Source: Sporothrix humicola
Taxonomy: Eukaryota > Ascomycota > Sordariomycetes > Ophiostomatales > Ophiostomataceae
Assembly: GCA_021396245.1 (NCBI GenBank)
Contig: WNYE01000033.1
Coordinates: forward strand, 1-64,000
Length of the DNA stretch: 64,000 nucleotides
Direction of reading: 5' to 3'
Shown here one piece after another: positions 42,577 through 53,177 of the stretch. Within the stretch, counting starts at the first letter, position 1; each line of letters begins with the position of its first letter. The position numbers and the translations under genes are program-made. The notes below the pieces were generated by a model. The model saw only the letters and a program-made list of their open reading frames with translations, made no database searches and was not told the DNA's origin.

Positions 42577-43082
42577 GAAAGCATGCGCCAGCGTGCTTTC
42601 CTTCTGTGTTACCCTTTCTTTTTCATTTACTCTTCCTTCTTTCTTATGTTTATGTCAAACGAACTGCATTGATTGGACCTCAATGATACCCATCTCTCTT
42701 TATCTCTGTATCTCTTTCCTTACATCGCTTTCCTATCCCTTTATCTTTACAGACTTAGACAGCTTTCCGATCTTTGGCGGCGTCTCATGGTATCTCAAAT
42801 TGTCTACAAGGCGCATCTTGAGTGGTCTCTCTTATGGTTTCCTTTTGTCTTTTCTTTCCTACATTTTTATGTATCATACACCGGCGTACGTACCACGGAG
42901 TACACTGTACACTGCAAAATACAATAGAATATACAAATGCTTTTTATTCGCAAGTCTAAATCATATCTCTCCAAGCCACGCTCTGATTGATGGAAAAAAT
43001 GCAGAGGTACGACAAAGGCACAAAACACAAAATAGATGAACCACATTGACCCGCCTTGACCTGCCGCCTGAATGGATATGAA

Positions 43083-43154
<72 letters not shown>

Positions 43155-43581
43155 CACGGCTACATTCACTCGTCTTCTTTCGTCCCTCCTTTTCGCTTGG
43201 CATCTGGAAAATAAATAATCTTATCCCATTTTCCGTGTTCCGCTCTCCGAACTTAATCTATCTACTGCCGAAATGAACAGCTCCTATCTGCACCTGTCCC
43301 TCAACAACGACAACAACACCCAAGACCAAGATGGCTCTCCCTCGCCAGAATACCCAAATTGAATGTCTTGTCGCCCATCCCATATCGCCAGGGACAAGAC
43401 GTCGCCGCTGCGGGGAAGTCTTTCCCACGAGAAGGTATTGATGGGTAGTAGAACGTTCTGCAGTGACTCTTAAATTATGTGAGAGTTCGTCTCTTTTTCG
43501 GATGGAGTGATCTTGTCACCTTAACCGAGACAAAAAGCGTCAAACCCAAGCTCATTGTCGACAACCTCTCGTACACTTACT
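42577..43581. other. Intergenic spacer with hexanucleotide repeat
   Basis: The VPS62-like 3' flank is T/C-rich. A GGCACA microsatellite lies at 43084-43155. The remainder is the promoter of the glucuronoyl esterase gene. No gene is supported, though the repeat keeps long low-complexity frames open on the reverse strand. Confidence 0.6.
43084..43155 (+). repeat. GGCACA hexanucleotide microsatellite, 11 perfect copies
   Basis: Eleven exact GGCACA units run from 43084 to 43149, followed by a degenerate twelfth (GGCACC). Confidence 0.97.
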
Positions 43582-44784
43582 ATGCTCCGCAAGATCGTCG
43601 CCCTCACGGCGGCTGCCGGCGTCGCCCATGCCTCGCCGGTTGCCTCCGCCAACTCTCCCCTCGTCGCCAGAGCCTGCGCCGCCGCCACGGGCGATTTCGC
43701 CGCCGTCGACAACGCCCAGCTGCCCGACCCCTGGACGTTTGCCAACGGCAAGCCCGTCACCAGCAACGAGGACTGGGCCTGCCGCGTGCAGGAAATGAGC
43801 CAGATCATGCAGCAGTTTGAGCTCGGCGCGCTGCCGCCGGCGCCCGACTCGGTGACGGCCACCATGTCGGGTGGGAGTATGAGTTTGTCGATTAAGGTGG
43901 GATCAAACACAAAGTCTATTTCCGTCAGTCTCTCGAAAGGAAGTAGTGGCGCCGCGATCATCGCCGTCGGCGGCTCGTCGATCCCGAGCCCGTCGAGCGT
44001 CGGCAAGATCAACTTTGGCAATGACGCGTGCGCCGCGCAGGCCAACCCGGCGTCGCACGGCACCGGCTGGTTCTTTGACCTGCACGGCAAGACGCACCCG
44101 GCGGGCGCGCTGACGGCGTGGGCGTGGTGTGTCGGGCGCATCATTGACGGCCTCGAGCAGCTGGGCCAGGACAAGACGGGCATCGACCCCAAGAAGCTGG
44201 GCGTGACGGGCTGCTCGCGCAACGGCAAGGGCGCCTTCCTCGTGGGCGCCCTGGAGCCGCGTATCGCCTTGACCCTCCCGCAAGAAAGCGGCAGTGGCGG
44301 CGCCGCCTCGTGGCGCGTTTCGGATTCCGAAAAGGCAAAGGGCAAGTCCATCCAGACGGCCCACCAGATTATCCGCGAAAACGCCTGGTTCTCGCACAAC
44401 TTTGATCCCTACGTCAACAAGACCAACGAGCTGCCCGAGGACCACCACTTCTTAGCCGCCCTGATCGCCCCCCGCGGTTTATTCGTGATGGAAAACGACA
44501 TTGACTGGTTGGGTCCTGTGAGCACGACCGTCACCATGAAGGCTGGCCGCATGATTTATGATGCCTTGGGCGTCAAGGCCAACATGGGCTTTGAGCTGGT
44601 CGGCGGGCACTCGCACTGCTCCTTTCCCAGCAGCTCGTCGGCGGGCCTCAACTCGTACATTAACAAGTTCTTGCTGGGCACGGGCAAGCCGAGCGACGCC
44701 GAGATCTCGCCGGCCAACGTGACCATGTCGGACTGGATCAGCAAGTGGTCGCCCACGCCGAAACTGTCGGCGGCATCGTCGTGA
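43582..44784 (+). CDS. 4-O-methyl-glucuronoyl methylesterase (CE15), secreted
   Basis: Single exon, 400 aa, with a signal peptide (MLRKIVALTAAAGVAHAS). The start is the only nearby ATG. Family landmarks: LPDPWTFANGKPV and DWACRVQEMSQIMQQFELG near the N-terminus, GALTAWAWCVGRIIDGLE, the nucleophile motif GCSRNGKGAF (Ser212), LPQESGSGGAASWR (acidic residue Glu235), WFSHNF, LAALIAPRGLFVMEN and the His motif GGHSHCSFP (343-345). CE15 enzymes cut the ester between lignin alcohols and 4-O-methyl-glucuronic acid on xylan. No carbohydrate-binding module is attached. It is convergent with the HET gene, 182 bp away. With the pectin esterase it points to plant cell-wall attack. Confidence 0.95.
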   Translation: MLRKIVALTAAAGVAHASPVASANSPLVARACAAATGDFAAVDNAQLPDPWTFANGKPVTSNEDWACRVQEMSQIMQQFELGALPPAPDSVTATMSGGSMSLSIKVGSNTKSISVSLSKGSSGAAIIAVGGSSIPSPSSVGKINFGNDACAAQANPASHGTGWFFDLHGKTHPAGALTAWAWCVGRIIDGLEQLGQDKTGIDPKKLGVTGCSRNGKGAFLVGALEPRIALTLPQESGSGGAASWRVSDSEKAKGKSIQTAHQIIRENAWFSHNFDPYVNKTNELPEDHHFLAALIAPRGLFVMENDIDWLGPVSTTVTMKAGRMIYDALGVKANMGFELVGGHSHCSFPSSSSAGLNSYINKFLLGTGKPSDAEISPANVTMSDWISKWSPTPKLSAASS

Positions 44785-44965
44785 GGGGGCGAGGAGAACG
44801 ATGGAAGGAAAGTAATATGAGAAGATGTCGGTATATTTTGTGTATGTTTATCCAAAAGAACGCTGTCTATGTCTATGCCCAATCTACTTTTATCGTATCT
44901 CATTAAACGCCGTGAACAAGATGTGAAGAAGTATCCAAAAGTATTCAAAATGTAAAACCACCGAA

Positions 44966-47161
44966 TCACACCCTGGTAATCTTAATGTCCAGGGTCGGCA
45001 TCACCACCGTGTGCTCGTCGATCTGCACCCGGCTCTCGATGATGGACGCCACCACCTCGTACGTCCGCGTCGTCGCCGGGTTGATGGGCTGTCCCGCCGC
45101 CACGGCCGCGGCCTGTGACGACGTCCCCACGGCAATCCGCAGCACGTTTGTGCTCGCCGAGATCAGCGGCAGCTCATTCTCCATGACGTACCACCGGATG
45201 GGCTCGCCCTGCTGGCGCATCGACAGCACAAAGAGGAAGCGGCTCTCGAGGGCGTGGCGGTTGATGACCAGACAGCGTGGTCCGTCCCTCTTCAGTCGGT
45301 AGTCGATGAGCACGCCAAACGACAGGTTGTCCCGTCCTTCAGGGCCCTGCCGGCTCGAGCACGAAAACGCCACCACATCATTGCGCGACTCGGGCTGGCA
45401 AAAGATGCGCGTGCGCTCGTCCCACGACTGCGGCGGGAACGAACTAAAGTAGATGCCACGGTCGCCGAAATACGGAATGTGCATGCCGCGCGGAAAGAGG
45501 CGCGGGTGGTAGATGGCGCACAGCTTCTGGTGGGTGGTCAAAGTGGCCGTGGCGGCGGCTGCGGCGGCAGCGGACGTGGGCGGTGCATGCTGGTGCTGCT
45601 GGTGATGGGCCGACAACAACTGGGCGGGCGGCAGACGGGGCGACTCGAAGCCGCCGTGCGGGCTGGCAGGCGACAAGATGGTGGGGATGCCGCCGCCGGA
45701 AGAGGACGACTGTGGGAGAGCCGACGCCACCGAGGCCATAGACAGGGTATCGTTGCGCGCCGACGTGGCCGACGACGACGACGAGGGCGTCGTGTTGGGG
45801 TGCATCAGAATGTAAAACGAGTGGTTCTCGGTCGTGTTGGTGTACTTGAGCTTGCTCTTCGAGAGAAAGGCGAGCGACGGGTTGGCATCCCGCAGAAATA
45901 GGCCTGGGCCGACTTTCTTCAACCAGATGCCAATCTCGGACGCGGCGCTGCGTGCAAACCCGACGCTCAGCACGTAGCGGTAGCGGGTGTATTGGACGGC
46001 CGTCGCATTGCGGCGCGTCGAGCTCGATGTTCCAATGGGAGGACTGCCGCTGCCGCCACTCACACTGCTGCCGCCGACATCAGAGTCGACACCAAGACTG
46101 TGGCTGTGTGAGTGACTGTGACTGTGACTATGGTGACTTCTCGGATGCCGGTCGTCCATGTCGAGCGACAGCGGCACAAGCACAAGGTACGTTGAGATCC
46201 GCAAACCGCGGTTGGTCACGGCAAACTCGCAGTCGTCGTTGCGGAACTGCGACAGCTGGTGGCAATGTTCAAACGCCGCCGGTGACGGCGCCAGTAGCTG
46301 CATGTACGGCTCCTGGCCCGCCTGGAGTGTGGTCGGCAGGTCGTCGGCGGCCGCGTCCTCGGGCGGCATCCATGCAAACAGGGTGAGGTCTGTCGTTCTT
46401 TTAATAATCTCCTCTTGCAGCCGCTGGAACGCCCGCCGCCCCTCGCCGTAAATCAGCGGCATGTAGACGTCAAAGAGACCCAGCAGGCAGTACGCCTGGT
46501 CCTCGACTTTGGTCGTCACCCGCTGCGACGCCCAGGCCATGCGCTGCGCCGTCGAGTAGCTGCTGAGCCGCTCTTCGCCGACGACGGCCGGCACGGGGAT
46601 GTGGGTAATGTCCGCCAACAGAGGGGCCAGGTCAATCTTGGATCCAATGGGCGACCACCGCATGTCGTAGAACTCGACCGTGTGCGGTGCCAGCAGCTCC
46701 TGCAGGGTCCAGCCGCGCTTGAACCATGCGCACCGCCGAATGTTCTCGTAGACAAAATCGCGGTGCTCGTGGCCGTCGGTCGTGCTGTTGTCGTCGTCGT
46801 CATCGGACAAAACTGGAAGAGGCGCCGACGCATCCAGGTCCACTAGATGCACAAAGCAGACGGCCGCGCGCTGGTACCACTTGAACATCGAATTGATCGA
46901 CTCCGTGAGCTCCGTGTTGTTCGTCTTGTCGATGCAGCACGTATCGATCCAGGCCCACTCCAGTCCGCGCTGCAGAGCGAGCGCGCACGTCGACGTGATC
47001 TTGGCATAGCCCTTCTTGTCCGTCAGGTACGGCGAGGACATGTCCTGCAGCGTCACTTCCTGCTTGTCTTCCCATGTGTGCGACAGGATCGCATAGGGCG
47101 GGATGGTCGCGGCATCGGGAAAGTCCTTGAACTTGAGCGACGAGGCGTGTAAAAGTCTCAT
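44966..47161 (-). CDS. HET-domain protein (heterokaryon-incompatibility type) with extended C-terminus
   Basis: Single exon, 731 aa from the ATG at 47161 (MRLLHASSLKF, the usual start; a longer frame adds 20 unconserved residues). The HET domain spans about 21-160: PPYAILSHTWEDKQEV, GLEWAWIDTCCIDK, SINSMFKWYQRAAVCFVHL and FKRGWTLQELLAPHTVEFYD. A conserved follow-on module reads STAQRMAWASQRVTTKVEDQAYCLLGLFDVYMPLIYGEG and AFQRLQEEIIKRTTDLTLFAWM. The rest (about 270-731) has Ser/His repeats (SHSHSHSHSH), Ser-rich linkers and a folded-looking terminal part (HPRLFPRGMHIPYFGDRGIYF). HET domains are TIR-like and trigger cell death after nonself recognition; this protein has no visible NACHT/NB-ARC or WD repeats. 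The trigger is unknown. Confidence 0.92.
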   Translation of the reverse strand: MRLLHASSLKFKDFPDAATIPPYAILSHTWEDKQEVTLQDMSSPYLTDKKGYAKITSTCALALQRGLEWAWIDTCCIDKTNNTELTESINSMFKWYQRAAVCFVHLVDLDASAPLPVLSDDDDDNSTTDGHEHRDFVYENIRRCAWFKRGWTLQELLAPHTVEFYDMRWSPIGSKIDLAPLLADITHIPVPAVVGEERLSSYSTAQRMAWASQRVTTKVEDQAYCLLGLFDVYMPLIYGEGRRAFQRLQEEIIKRTTDLTLFAWMPPEDAAADDLPTTLQAGQEPYMQLLAPSPAAFEHCHQLSQFRNDDCEFAVTNRGLRISTYLVLVPLSLDMDDRHPRSHHSHSHSHSHSHSLGVDSDVGGSSVSGGSGSPPIGTSSSTRRNATAVQYTRYRYVLSVGFARSAASEIGIWLKKVGPGLFLRDANPSLAFLSKSKLKYTNTTENHSFYILMHPNTTPSSSSSATSARNDTLSMASVASALPQSSSSGGGIPTILSPASPHGGFESPRLPPAQLLSAHHQQHQHAPPTSAAAAAAATATLTTHQKLCAIYHPRLFPRGMHIPYFGDRGIYFSSFPPQSWDERTRIFCQPESRNDVVAFSCSSRQGPEGRDNLSFGVLIDYRLKRDGPRCLVINRHALESRFLFVLSMRQQGEPIRWYVMENELPLISASTNVLRIAVGTSSQAAAVAAGQPINPATTRTYEVVASIIESRVQIDEHTVVMPTLDIKITRV

Positions 47162-48348
47162 CGTGGTGGTGAATGCTATGAGCGGATGTGATGTGTGTTG
47201 TTTTGTTGTGCGGTGTGGCAAGTCGGTGTGTTAGTCGGAGTCTAATTTAGATGGTGGAGTTGTCGCGGCAGTAGCCGGTCCATGGGCCGGCGTCGTCGCG
47301 TGTTAGATCGTGGGTCAGGAACGCGCTGGATAGCAAACGATTTTGTAGCCGGTAGGTAGTCGGTAGTCGAAGAGAGAATATTCAAGTAGAGGAGGTTTTC
47401 GTAAAGTTGTTTCGAGTGATCGTCAGGAGGGGGATCGTCGTGTTGTTTGGATCAACGCTAGGTCGCGATCGGAAAAGAGCTTCTTTTTAAGTTCCTTACT
47501 GTCTGTGACGTATGAGTCTTGTCGATAAGATGAGGCCACGAGGCGAGAAGCAAAAGGCGTCCTTCATGCACATGTAGCTGTAGTTGTAGCTGTAGCTGGC
47601 GCTTGTTTTGACAGGCATACCTACGTATTTGCTTTTGCTGTTGCCTCAGAGCTCAGTCGCCTTTCTTTTTCTCGCTTCTTCTGCTCTCTTTCGCTCTCTT
47701 TTACCCTCCTTTGCCTTCCTCGCGCTTCCACGTGAGCTCCTGTTTCGTTTATGTTTGTCAGTCAGAGAGTCAGGCGCAGCCCTGCGACGTGCAAGGCAGC
47801 CTGGTCTCACTCTCCAGTGTTCACCTTCCTTTTTGTTTGCTCCCATTTGCTTGCTCGTACAAAAGGCGGGGAAAATACGTGACGGTTTGGGGCTCTGCTC
47901 GGATTGCTGGGGGCCCGAGCCTGCTGTGGAGACTTCCTGCAGGCCTGCCACCAATGAGACTGTACTCTTCATCATTTTTGCGTGGCACAGCCTCGCAATA
48001 CCGGACTCGCAGCGCTTGCTGGGCCAGTCGCCTTTCAAGAAAGAAGAGCAAATGATGACAAAAGAAAAGGAGGAGGATTGGAATACGGAAAAAAAAGAGA
48101 GGGAAAATACTGGACACCGCCCCGGAGTGTGAGGCCGTCATTGTTGTGGCTGGAGATGTCGTGGGAAAGGCATTCTGCAAAGGAAGAAAAGTTTCCGTGC
48201 ATTAAGTTTGTTGACAACAAAAAGACGAGAAGCCATCTCGAAAGCGGCAAGGCCAAGCGGTCAAGCAGTCTCGGAAGCTAAGCTGGAGTTGGATGGCCTC
48301 GACAGGCTGAACGCCGCTCGAACGCCACAAAAAAGACAACTCCAACGG

Positions 48349-48378
48349 AGCAAAAGCAAAAGCAAAAGCAAAAGCAAC
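48349..48378 (+). repeat. AGCAAA short tandem repeat
   Basis: About five AGCAAA units in a row within non-coding sequence. Confidence 0.75.
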
Positions 48379-50223
48379 AGACAAAAGGAGCTGGCTACCC
48401 TCCATTCTAGCTTCCGAAATAAAATACCAACAGATGTTCCCAATACCCGATCCGAAAAATAAGAGAAATGGAACAGACGGAAGAAAAGAGGCGCGATGGA
48501 AGGGCCTAAACCGGCGCATGTCCTCTTTCAATATTGTCAATTTTAACAACGTCTGCCGGCCAGCTCTGGCATCGTGAGAAATGAGAAAGTCAGAAAATAA
48601 AAAGTGCTGGAAGCGAGGCTGACCATACCGATCTGTGTCAGCGACAACATCGACGCATTGACAACCGATGGAACTGAAGAGTCAAGAGAGCATGGATGGT
48701 CAACAGTCAGCTCTGCAGATAATCCAAGCCGAGGGATCTTGTTTTGTGGCTTTTCTGGAGACTTTTTGTGGTCCGGACATAAATTTATTTTGCTTCTCCG
48801 TTCAAGAGATCCCTGCCGGCTCCGTCTTATTAGTATTTTCTCGTCGACTTCCGGGCAGCGATTCGGTCGATTTTAATTGGCTGCAAATAAACTTCACCGT
48901 CGAAACTCCAACATCATGCTTCTTGGATGTTTGTTGCAGACGGTAGCACAAAGTGCAGCAAGGGACATCAGACAAGAACCATTTTGACGATAGGGTCGTC
49001 TTGATAAGGTGATGTCAAGGTCCAACTGCATGTAAACAGCGGTGAGTTCTGAAATTAGAAACAGTCGAGCAGTGATGTTGGGACAGGGTTGCGCTGTTGA
49101 TGCGTGCCAGCATGGCGAGGCTGAACCTGCTCCAACGGTCGAGACATGTTGGCAATGTGCAGTTTCCCCTTGCATACGCAGCCTCAGTCTAACATTTGTT
49201 GAAGATTTCTTCAAACTGCCAAACTTTGAGGACCCCTGACGATCGAGACTGACAAGTCGACAGATGAACAAGTCAAACTCAAGAACAAGCCTATCAGCGT
49301 CGCCGGAATATCTTGGGTCCAACAGTTCGGTATTGCCGTTAGTAAGAGACTGCTCCTTGAATGTCGCGACAGTTTGACTGTCATGTTGAGAATGTGGTGT
49401 TCATGTACATCGTACCGGACGTCAATCTCACCAAGGCTCAACATTAATCCACTTGGTGTGCTGTGTCAATAATACTCGTAACTCCGTGCAAAACGGCCAC
49501 TGCTGTCTCCGTTTTAGCGTGGAAAACGGCTTTTGGCGTTCTTCGCTTTCTTTGGCGTGTTTCTGGCGTCCTTTTGCAGTGTTGCTACCCCATTGTTTAG
49601 GCGCTTCTGGGCGCTCTTAGTCAACTTTTCCCCATGTTTTTGCGTGGCCAAGAAGAAGAAAAAGAAAGAAAAAAAGAAGAAAAAGATAGCGTCCCCGTGG
49701 CTTGTGTCTTACACCCCCGCAAAAAGGGTCGCTAACCCAATTTCTCTAGGGGCAAACGGCGTTCTTGGATTTCCGCTGGGTCATCTTGTCATCGTCTGCC
49801 GGTCGACATGAACGAGATCACTAGAAAGGTGAAAGGTGAACTAAGACGCGCCACGACAGACGCTTGGGAACGCCTCGTGGGAAATTGGAGAAAGGTGAAC
49901 CCCAAAAGGGTGCAAAAGGTCAAAGGGCAGTCAGGGTGGCAAGCTAGGGAGAGAAATGGATTCGAGAAAAGGCTGTCGTTTCATTCCGGCAGTTGGGGTG
50001 TGGGAGCGGAACGAGAACCAACGTGCAGTAGCCTGGTTTCCTGACAACACAACTATTGTTAGTTCATGTCGACACGTCCGAAATATTGAAAAGGATGCAA
50101 TCGTGGTTCGGATACGGGGCATCGGGAACGCAAAAGGTACCTTTGCGGCGCGCTCAAACACGGCTGAAGACGAACCTCACTCAAGAAGAAAGAAAGCCAC
50201 AACAAAACTTCCAGGGGAAGCTC

Positions 50224-50243
50224 CCTGCAGCTGCAGCTGCAGG
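50224..50243. repeat. 20-bp perfect palindrome of CTGCAG units
   Basis: CCTGCAGCTGCAGCTGCAGG equals its own reverse complement. It lies in non-coding sequence with no gene within 1 kb. Confidence 0.9.
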
Positions 50244-51419
50244 TGCATCTGTTGGTGGTCTCGAACACCTTTGCGAGAGAAACACGCAAAGCTATTTTGT
50301 ATTTCTGCGAGCAAACGTGGCTATCAGTTGGAGCAGGGGGTAGTCATCTTCGTGCAGATTGAACGGTCAGCAAAATGTTCATCTTTCAGAGATCCACCCA
50401 GGATGCCAATCGATTGGGCTCACCCGTCATCCGTTGACGACAACTTACTTTTTTGGTGTCTGGGCACTAAGATGCAACCAGGATGCTAGCCGGGAGGGAG
50501 AGTGAAGAACAGAGGACGCGGCCGAGGCAACCCTACAATCTCCAACCTGGGTTGTTGGTTGATCTCGAAGTGACAAAAGACGTGAACAGGAGAACAAAAA
50601 AGGAGGTGACTGCCTTAACTGTTGCGTCTTGGTCTGAGGAAGGTGCAAGTGATTGCCATCACAGGTCGTTCTTGCCTCTTTCCCACTTTTTCGGTGCTTC
50701 TTTTGCACCAACGCTAATGTCTCTTTCCACTGTTTCCCCTCATATCCTTCATTCCTTCCTCTCTTTGCATTAATTCCTTTTGTATTCGTTGCGCGTCCTC
50801 CAACTGTGATCATTTCTTGTCAATATTTCGAGTCTACATTTCATCTCCTTCGACGGAGGATCATTGTCAAGGCCTCCGCAGCAGCCCTCCGCGTCCCACA
50901 ATCCATCTTGGATAAGAGTTGAACCCCAGCTTTACCCCGGGATTTTGTGTGTGTGTGTTTATTGTGGCATTTTTGGTTCTTTTTGGTCCCTTCCTGCCCC
51001 TTTTTGGGGATATCATGTATCTGGACGAAATTTGATTTGCTTTGATTTTCTTTTCCCTTTTATCTTTTCTCTCGTCTCGTCACGTCTCGACTCGGCTACA
51101 GTACATCTAGCCTAGCTAGCTGTTGGGCATTATTGTTAGTCGACCATTTCGTCTTTCTAGCCCCCTGGCCGTTCGCTCCAAGCTTCACTAGCTGTCTGTT
51201 GGTATTGTGTGGCCGCGTTGGTCAGTACTACCTCATCGACAGGTTGTGTCTCGGGACCTTTTTTATTATTTATTTCGTGTGTTCCCATCTCTCACGTCCC
51301 TCGATACCCTTGCACCTGTCCCCAGGCCATCGCCCATCCCTTCCTTTCTTTCCTTCATACCCCTTCCCTTCTCTTCTTTACCCTTTTAATATCACTTGTC
51401 CCTTCTCACCCTCCTCACC

Positions 51420-53177
51420 ATGGACGAACATCTCGACGACAACGAGATCCGCGAGATCGAGCAGCTTCTCGGCACCAAGATCTACCCGGGCACGGAGATT
51501 ATGCGCGATGTCGGTTCGCACCACTTCGTCAAGGCCGGCCAGCCGCAAGCCCGCAACGACGAGAGCGGGGACGGCAGCACGCAGAACAGCAGCGCCGACC
51601 CCGTGCTCGTGCCGCAGCCCAACGACGACCCGGCCGACCCGCTGAACTGGATGCCGCTCTGGAAGGCGGCGACCATCCTGGCGGCGACCGTCCTGTCGTT
51701 CAGCCAAAACTTGGGTCCTTTGGCACTGGCGCCCATGTTTGGCAGCTACATCCAGGAGTGGGATCGTAGTCTGGCCGACGTGGTGCAGTTCACGGGCGTC
51801 GCCATTCTGGTGCTGGGCTTCAGCAACTTTATCTGGGTGCCCATCATGGTGTCGTACGGTCGCCGACCCGTGGCCATTTTCAGCACCATGCTCTGTCTGG
51901 GCTCGTCCATCTGGCGCGCCAAGGCCACGAGCTACAACTCGTTCATGGGTGCCAGCGTGCTGAACGGCGTTGGTGCCGGCCCCTGCGAGACGCTGATGCC
52001 GCAGGTGATTGCCGACGTTATTTTTCTGCACGACCGCGGCAAGTACCAGACGCTCTACTTTTCCATGTACTTTATCTCGCTGATGGTCGGCCCCATTATC
52101 GCGGGCGCCATGGACTTCCACACAGGCTGGCGCAGCTTCTGGTGGTTTAACACGGGCATGCTGGGCTTCGCGCTGCTATTCCAGATCTTCTTGTTCCCGG
52201 AGACGCGCTACGACCGCGTGGCCGTGTCGGCCGCCAAGGCTGCCGCGTCGTCGTCGGCGGGAAGTGGGCCTGATGCAGGTGTCGCCCAGAACGATAGTGC
52301 CGCCGCCAACAGCAGCAACGAAAAGGTGTCGGCCGCGCCCGAGCTCGTGCAGACCAACTCGGCCAAGGAAAAGACGGGCGGTGCATCTGCCGCCGGCGTC
52401 GACCACATCGACCGCTACCTCGGCGTCAGCAAGCCTACTGTCTCCCGCAACTTTGCCCTGTTCCAGCGCAACACCAACATCCGCCATTTGTTGAGAGAGC
52501 TATGGCTGCCGTGGTACCTGCACATCTACCCGATTGTCGAGTGGGCCGCGTTTGCCGTATCGTGGTCGGCATCCTGCTTCCTGGTGGTCAATCTTTCGCA
52601 GACGCAGGCGTTTGCCGCGCCGCCGTACAACTACTCGTCCCAGACCATTGGCCTGTTCAACCTGGCCGTGTTCATTGGCGCCCTGATCGGGTTGTTCACC
52701 TGTGGTCCGTTGTCCGATATCGTCGCCGCCTACCTCACAAAGCGCAACAATGGCGTCCGCGAGCCCGAGATGCGTCTCGTAGCCATGGTCCCCTATGTGC
52801 TCGCCATGGTCATTGGCAGCGTCGTCGTCGCTGTCGGCTACGACCACCACTGGCGCTGGCAGGTCATTGTCGTCATTGGATACGGCCTGCTGGGCATGCA
52901 GGTCGCCGCCCTGCCCAGTATCGTCAGCACCTACGCCATTGACAGCTACCGCCCCGTGACCGGCAGCATGTTTGTCGCCATCACCGTCAACAAGAATGTC
53001 TGGGGCTACGGCGTCTCCAAGTTCCTGACGCCCTGGGCCGAGGAGAGCGGCTTCACGGCGCCCATCCTGACCAACATGGGCCTCACGCTCTTCTTCTGTC
53101 TGCTGGGCGTCCCCTTCTGGATCTGGGGCAAGAAGCTGCGCGGCGTGACGCGCAACTCGTTTGTGCACAAGCTGTAA
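51420..53177 (+). CDS. MFS transporter (drug:H+ antiporter-like)
   Basis: Single exon, 585 aa from an ATG in CACCATGG context (51420). A polar N-terminus leads to DPADPLNWMPLWKAATILAAT, the usual entry into helix 1 of a large fungal MFS group. Twelve hydrophobic helices are visible in two sets of six. After helix 2 comes SYGRRPVAIF (motif A-like), then GAGPCETLMPQVIADVIFLHDRG, RSFWWFNTGMLGF and FLFPETRYDR. The central loop (about 265-350) is long, Ala/Ser-rich and polar. The second half has LFTCGPLSDIVAAYLTKRN and ends FWIWGKKLRGVTRN. Substrate cannot be told from sequence. There is no biosynthetic cluster around it. Confidence 0.93.
   Translation: MDEHLDDNEIREIEQLLGTKIYPGTEIMRDVGSHHFVKAGQPQARNDESGDGSTQNSSADPVLVPQPNDDPADPLNWMPLWKAATILAATVLSFSQNLGPLALAPMFGSYIQEWDRSLADVVQFTGVAILVLGFSNFIWVPIMVSYGRRPVAIFSTMLCLGSSIWRAKATSYNSFMGASVLNGVGAGPCETLMPQVIADVIFLHDRGKYQTLYFSMYFISLMVGPIIAGAMDFHTGWRSFWWFNTGMLGFALLFQIFLFPETRYDRVAVSAAKAAASSSAGSGPDAGVAQNDSAAANSSNEKVSAAPELVQTNSAKEKTGGASAAGVDHIDRYLGVSKPTVSRNFALFQRNTNIRHLLRELWLPWYLHIYPIVEWAAFAVSWSASCFLVVNLSQTQAFAAPPYNYSSQTIGLFNLAVFIGALIGLFTCGPLSDIVAAYLTKRNNGVREPEMRLVAMVPYVLAMVIGSVVVAVGYDHHWRWQVIVVIGYGLLGMQVAALPSIVSTYAIDSYRPVTGSMFVAITVNKNVWGYGVSKFLTPWAEESGFTAPILTNMGLTLFFCLLGVPFWIWGKKLRGVTRNSFVHKL

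Larger units (their letters stand above)
47162..51419. other. Long intergenic region (4.3 kb)
   Basis: No supported gene. It holds short GTAGCTGTAGTT-type repeats near 47570-47600, an AGCAAA tandem near 48349-48378, a purine tract near 49650-49690 and a 20-bp palindrome at 50224-50243. The right end (50950-51419) is the C/T-rich leader of the MFS gene. Frames at 47608-48132, 48894-49322 and 49956-50489 show no domain character. Confidence 0.5.

Noticed and set aside
42867..43203. Reverse frames encoding PVPVPV or ACACAC repeats
   Set aside because: Translation of the GGCACA microsatellite.
47608..48132. 174-codon forward frame
   Set aside because: Low-complexity start from a pyrimidine tract and a basic/acidic end from purine tracts; no family features.
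48894..49444. Possible decayed retroelement in the 4.3-kb spacer
   Set aside because: Short frames hinted at a polyprotein fragment, but no reverse transcriptase, integrase, LTR or terminal repeat could be identified.
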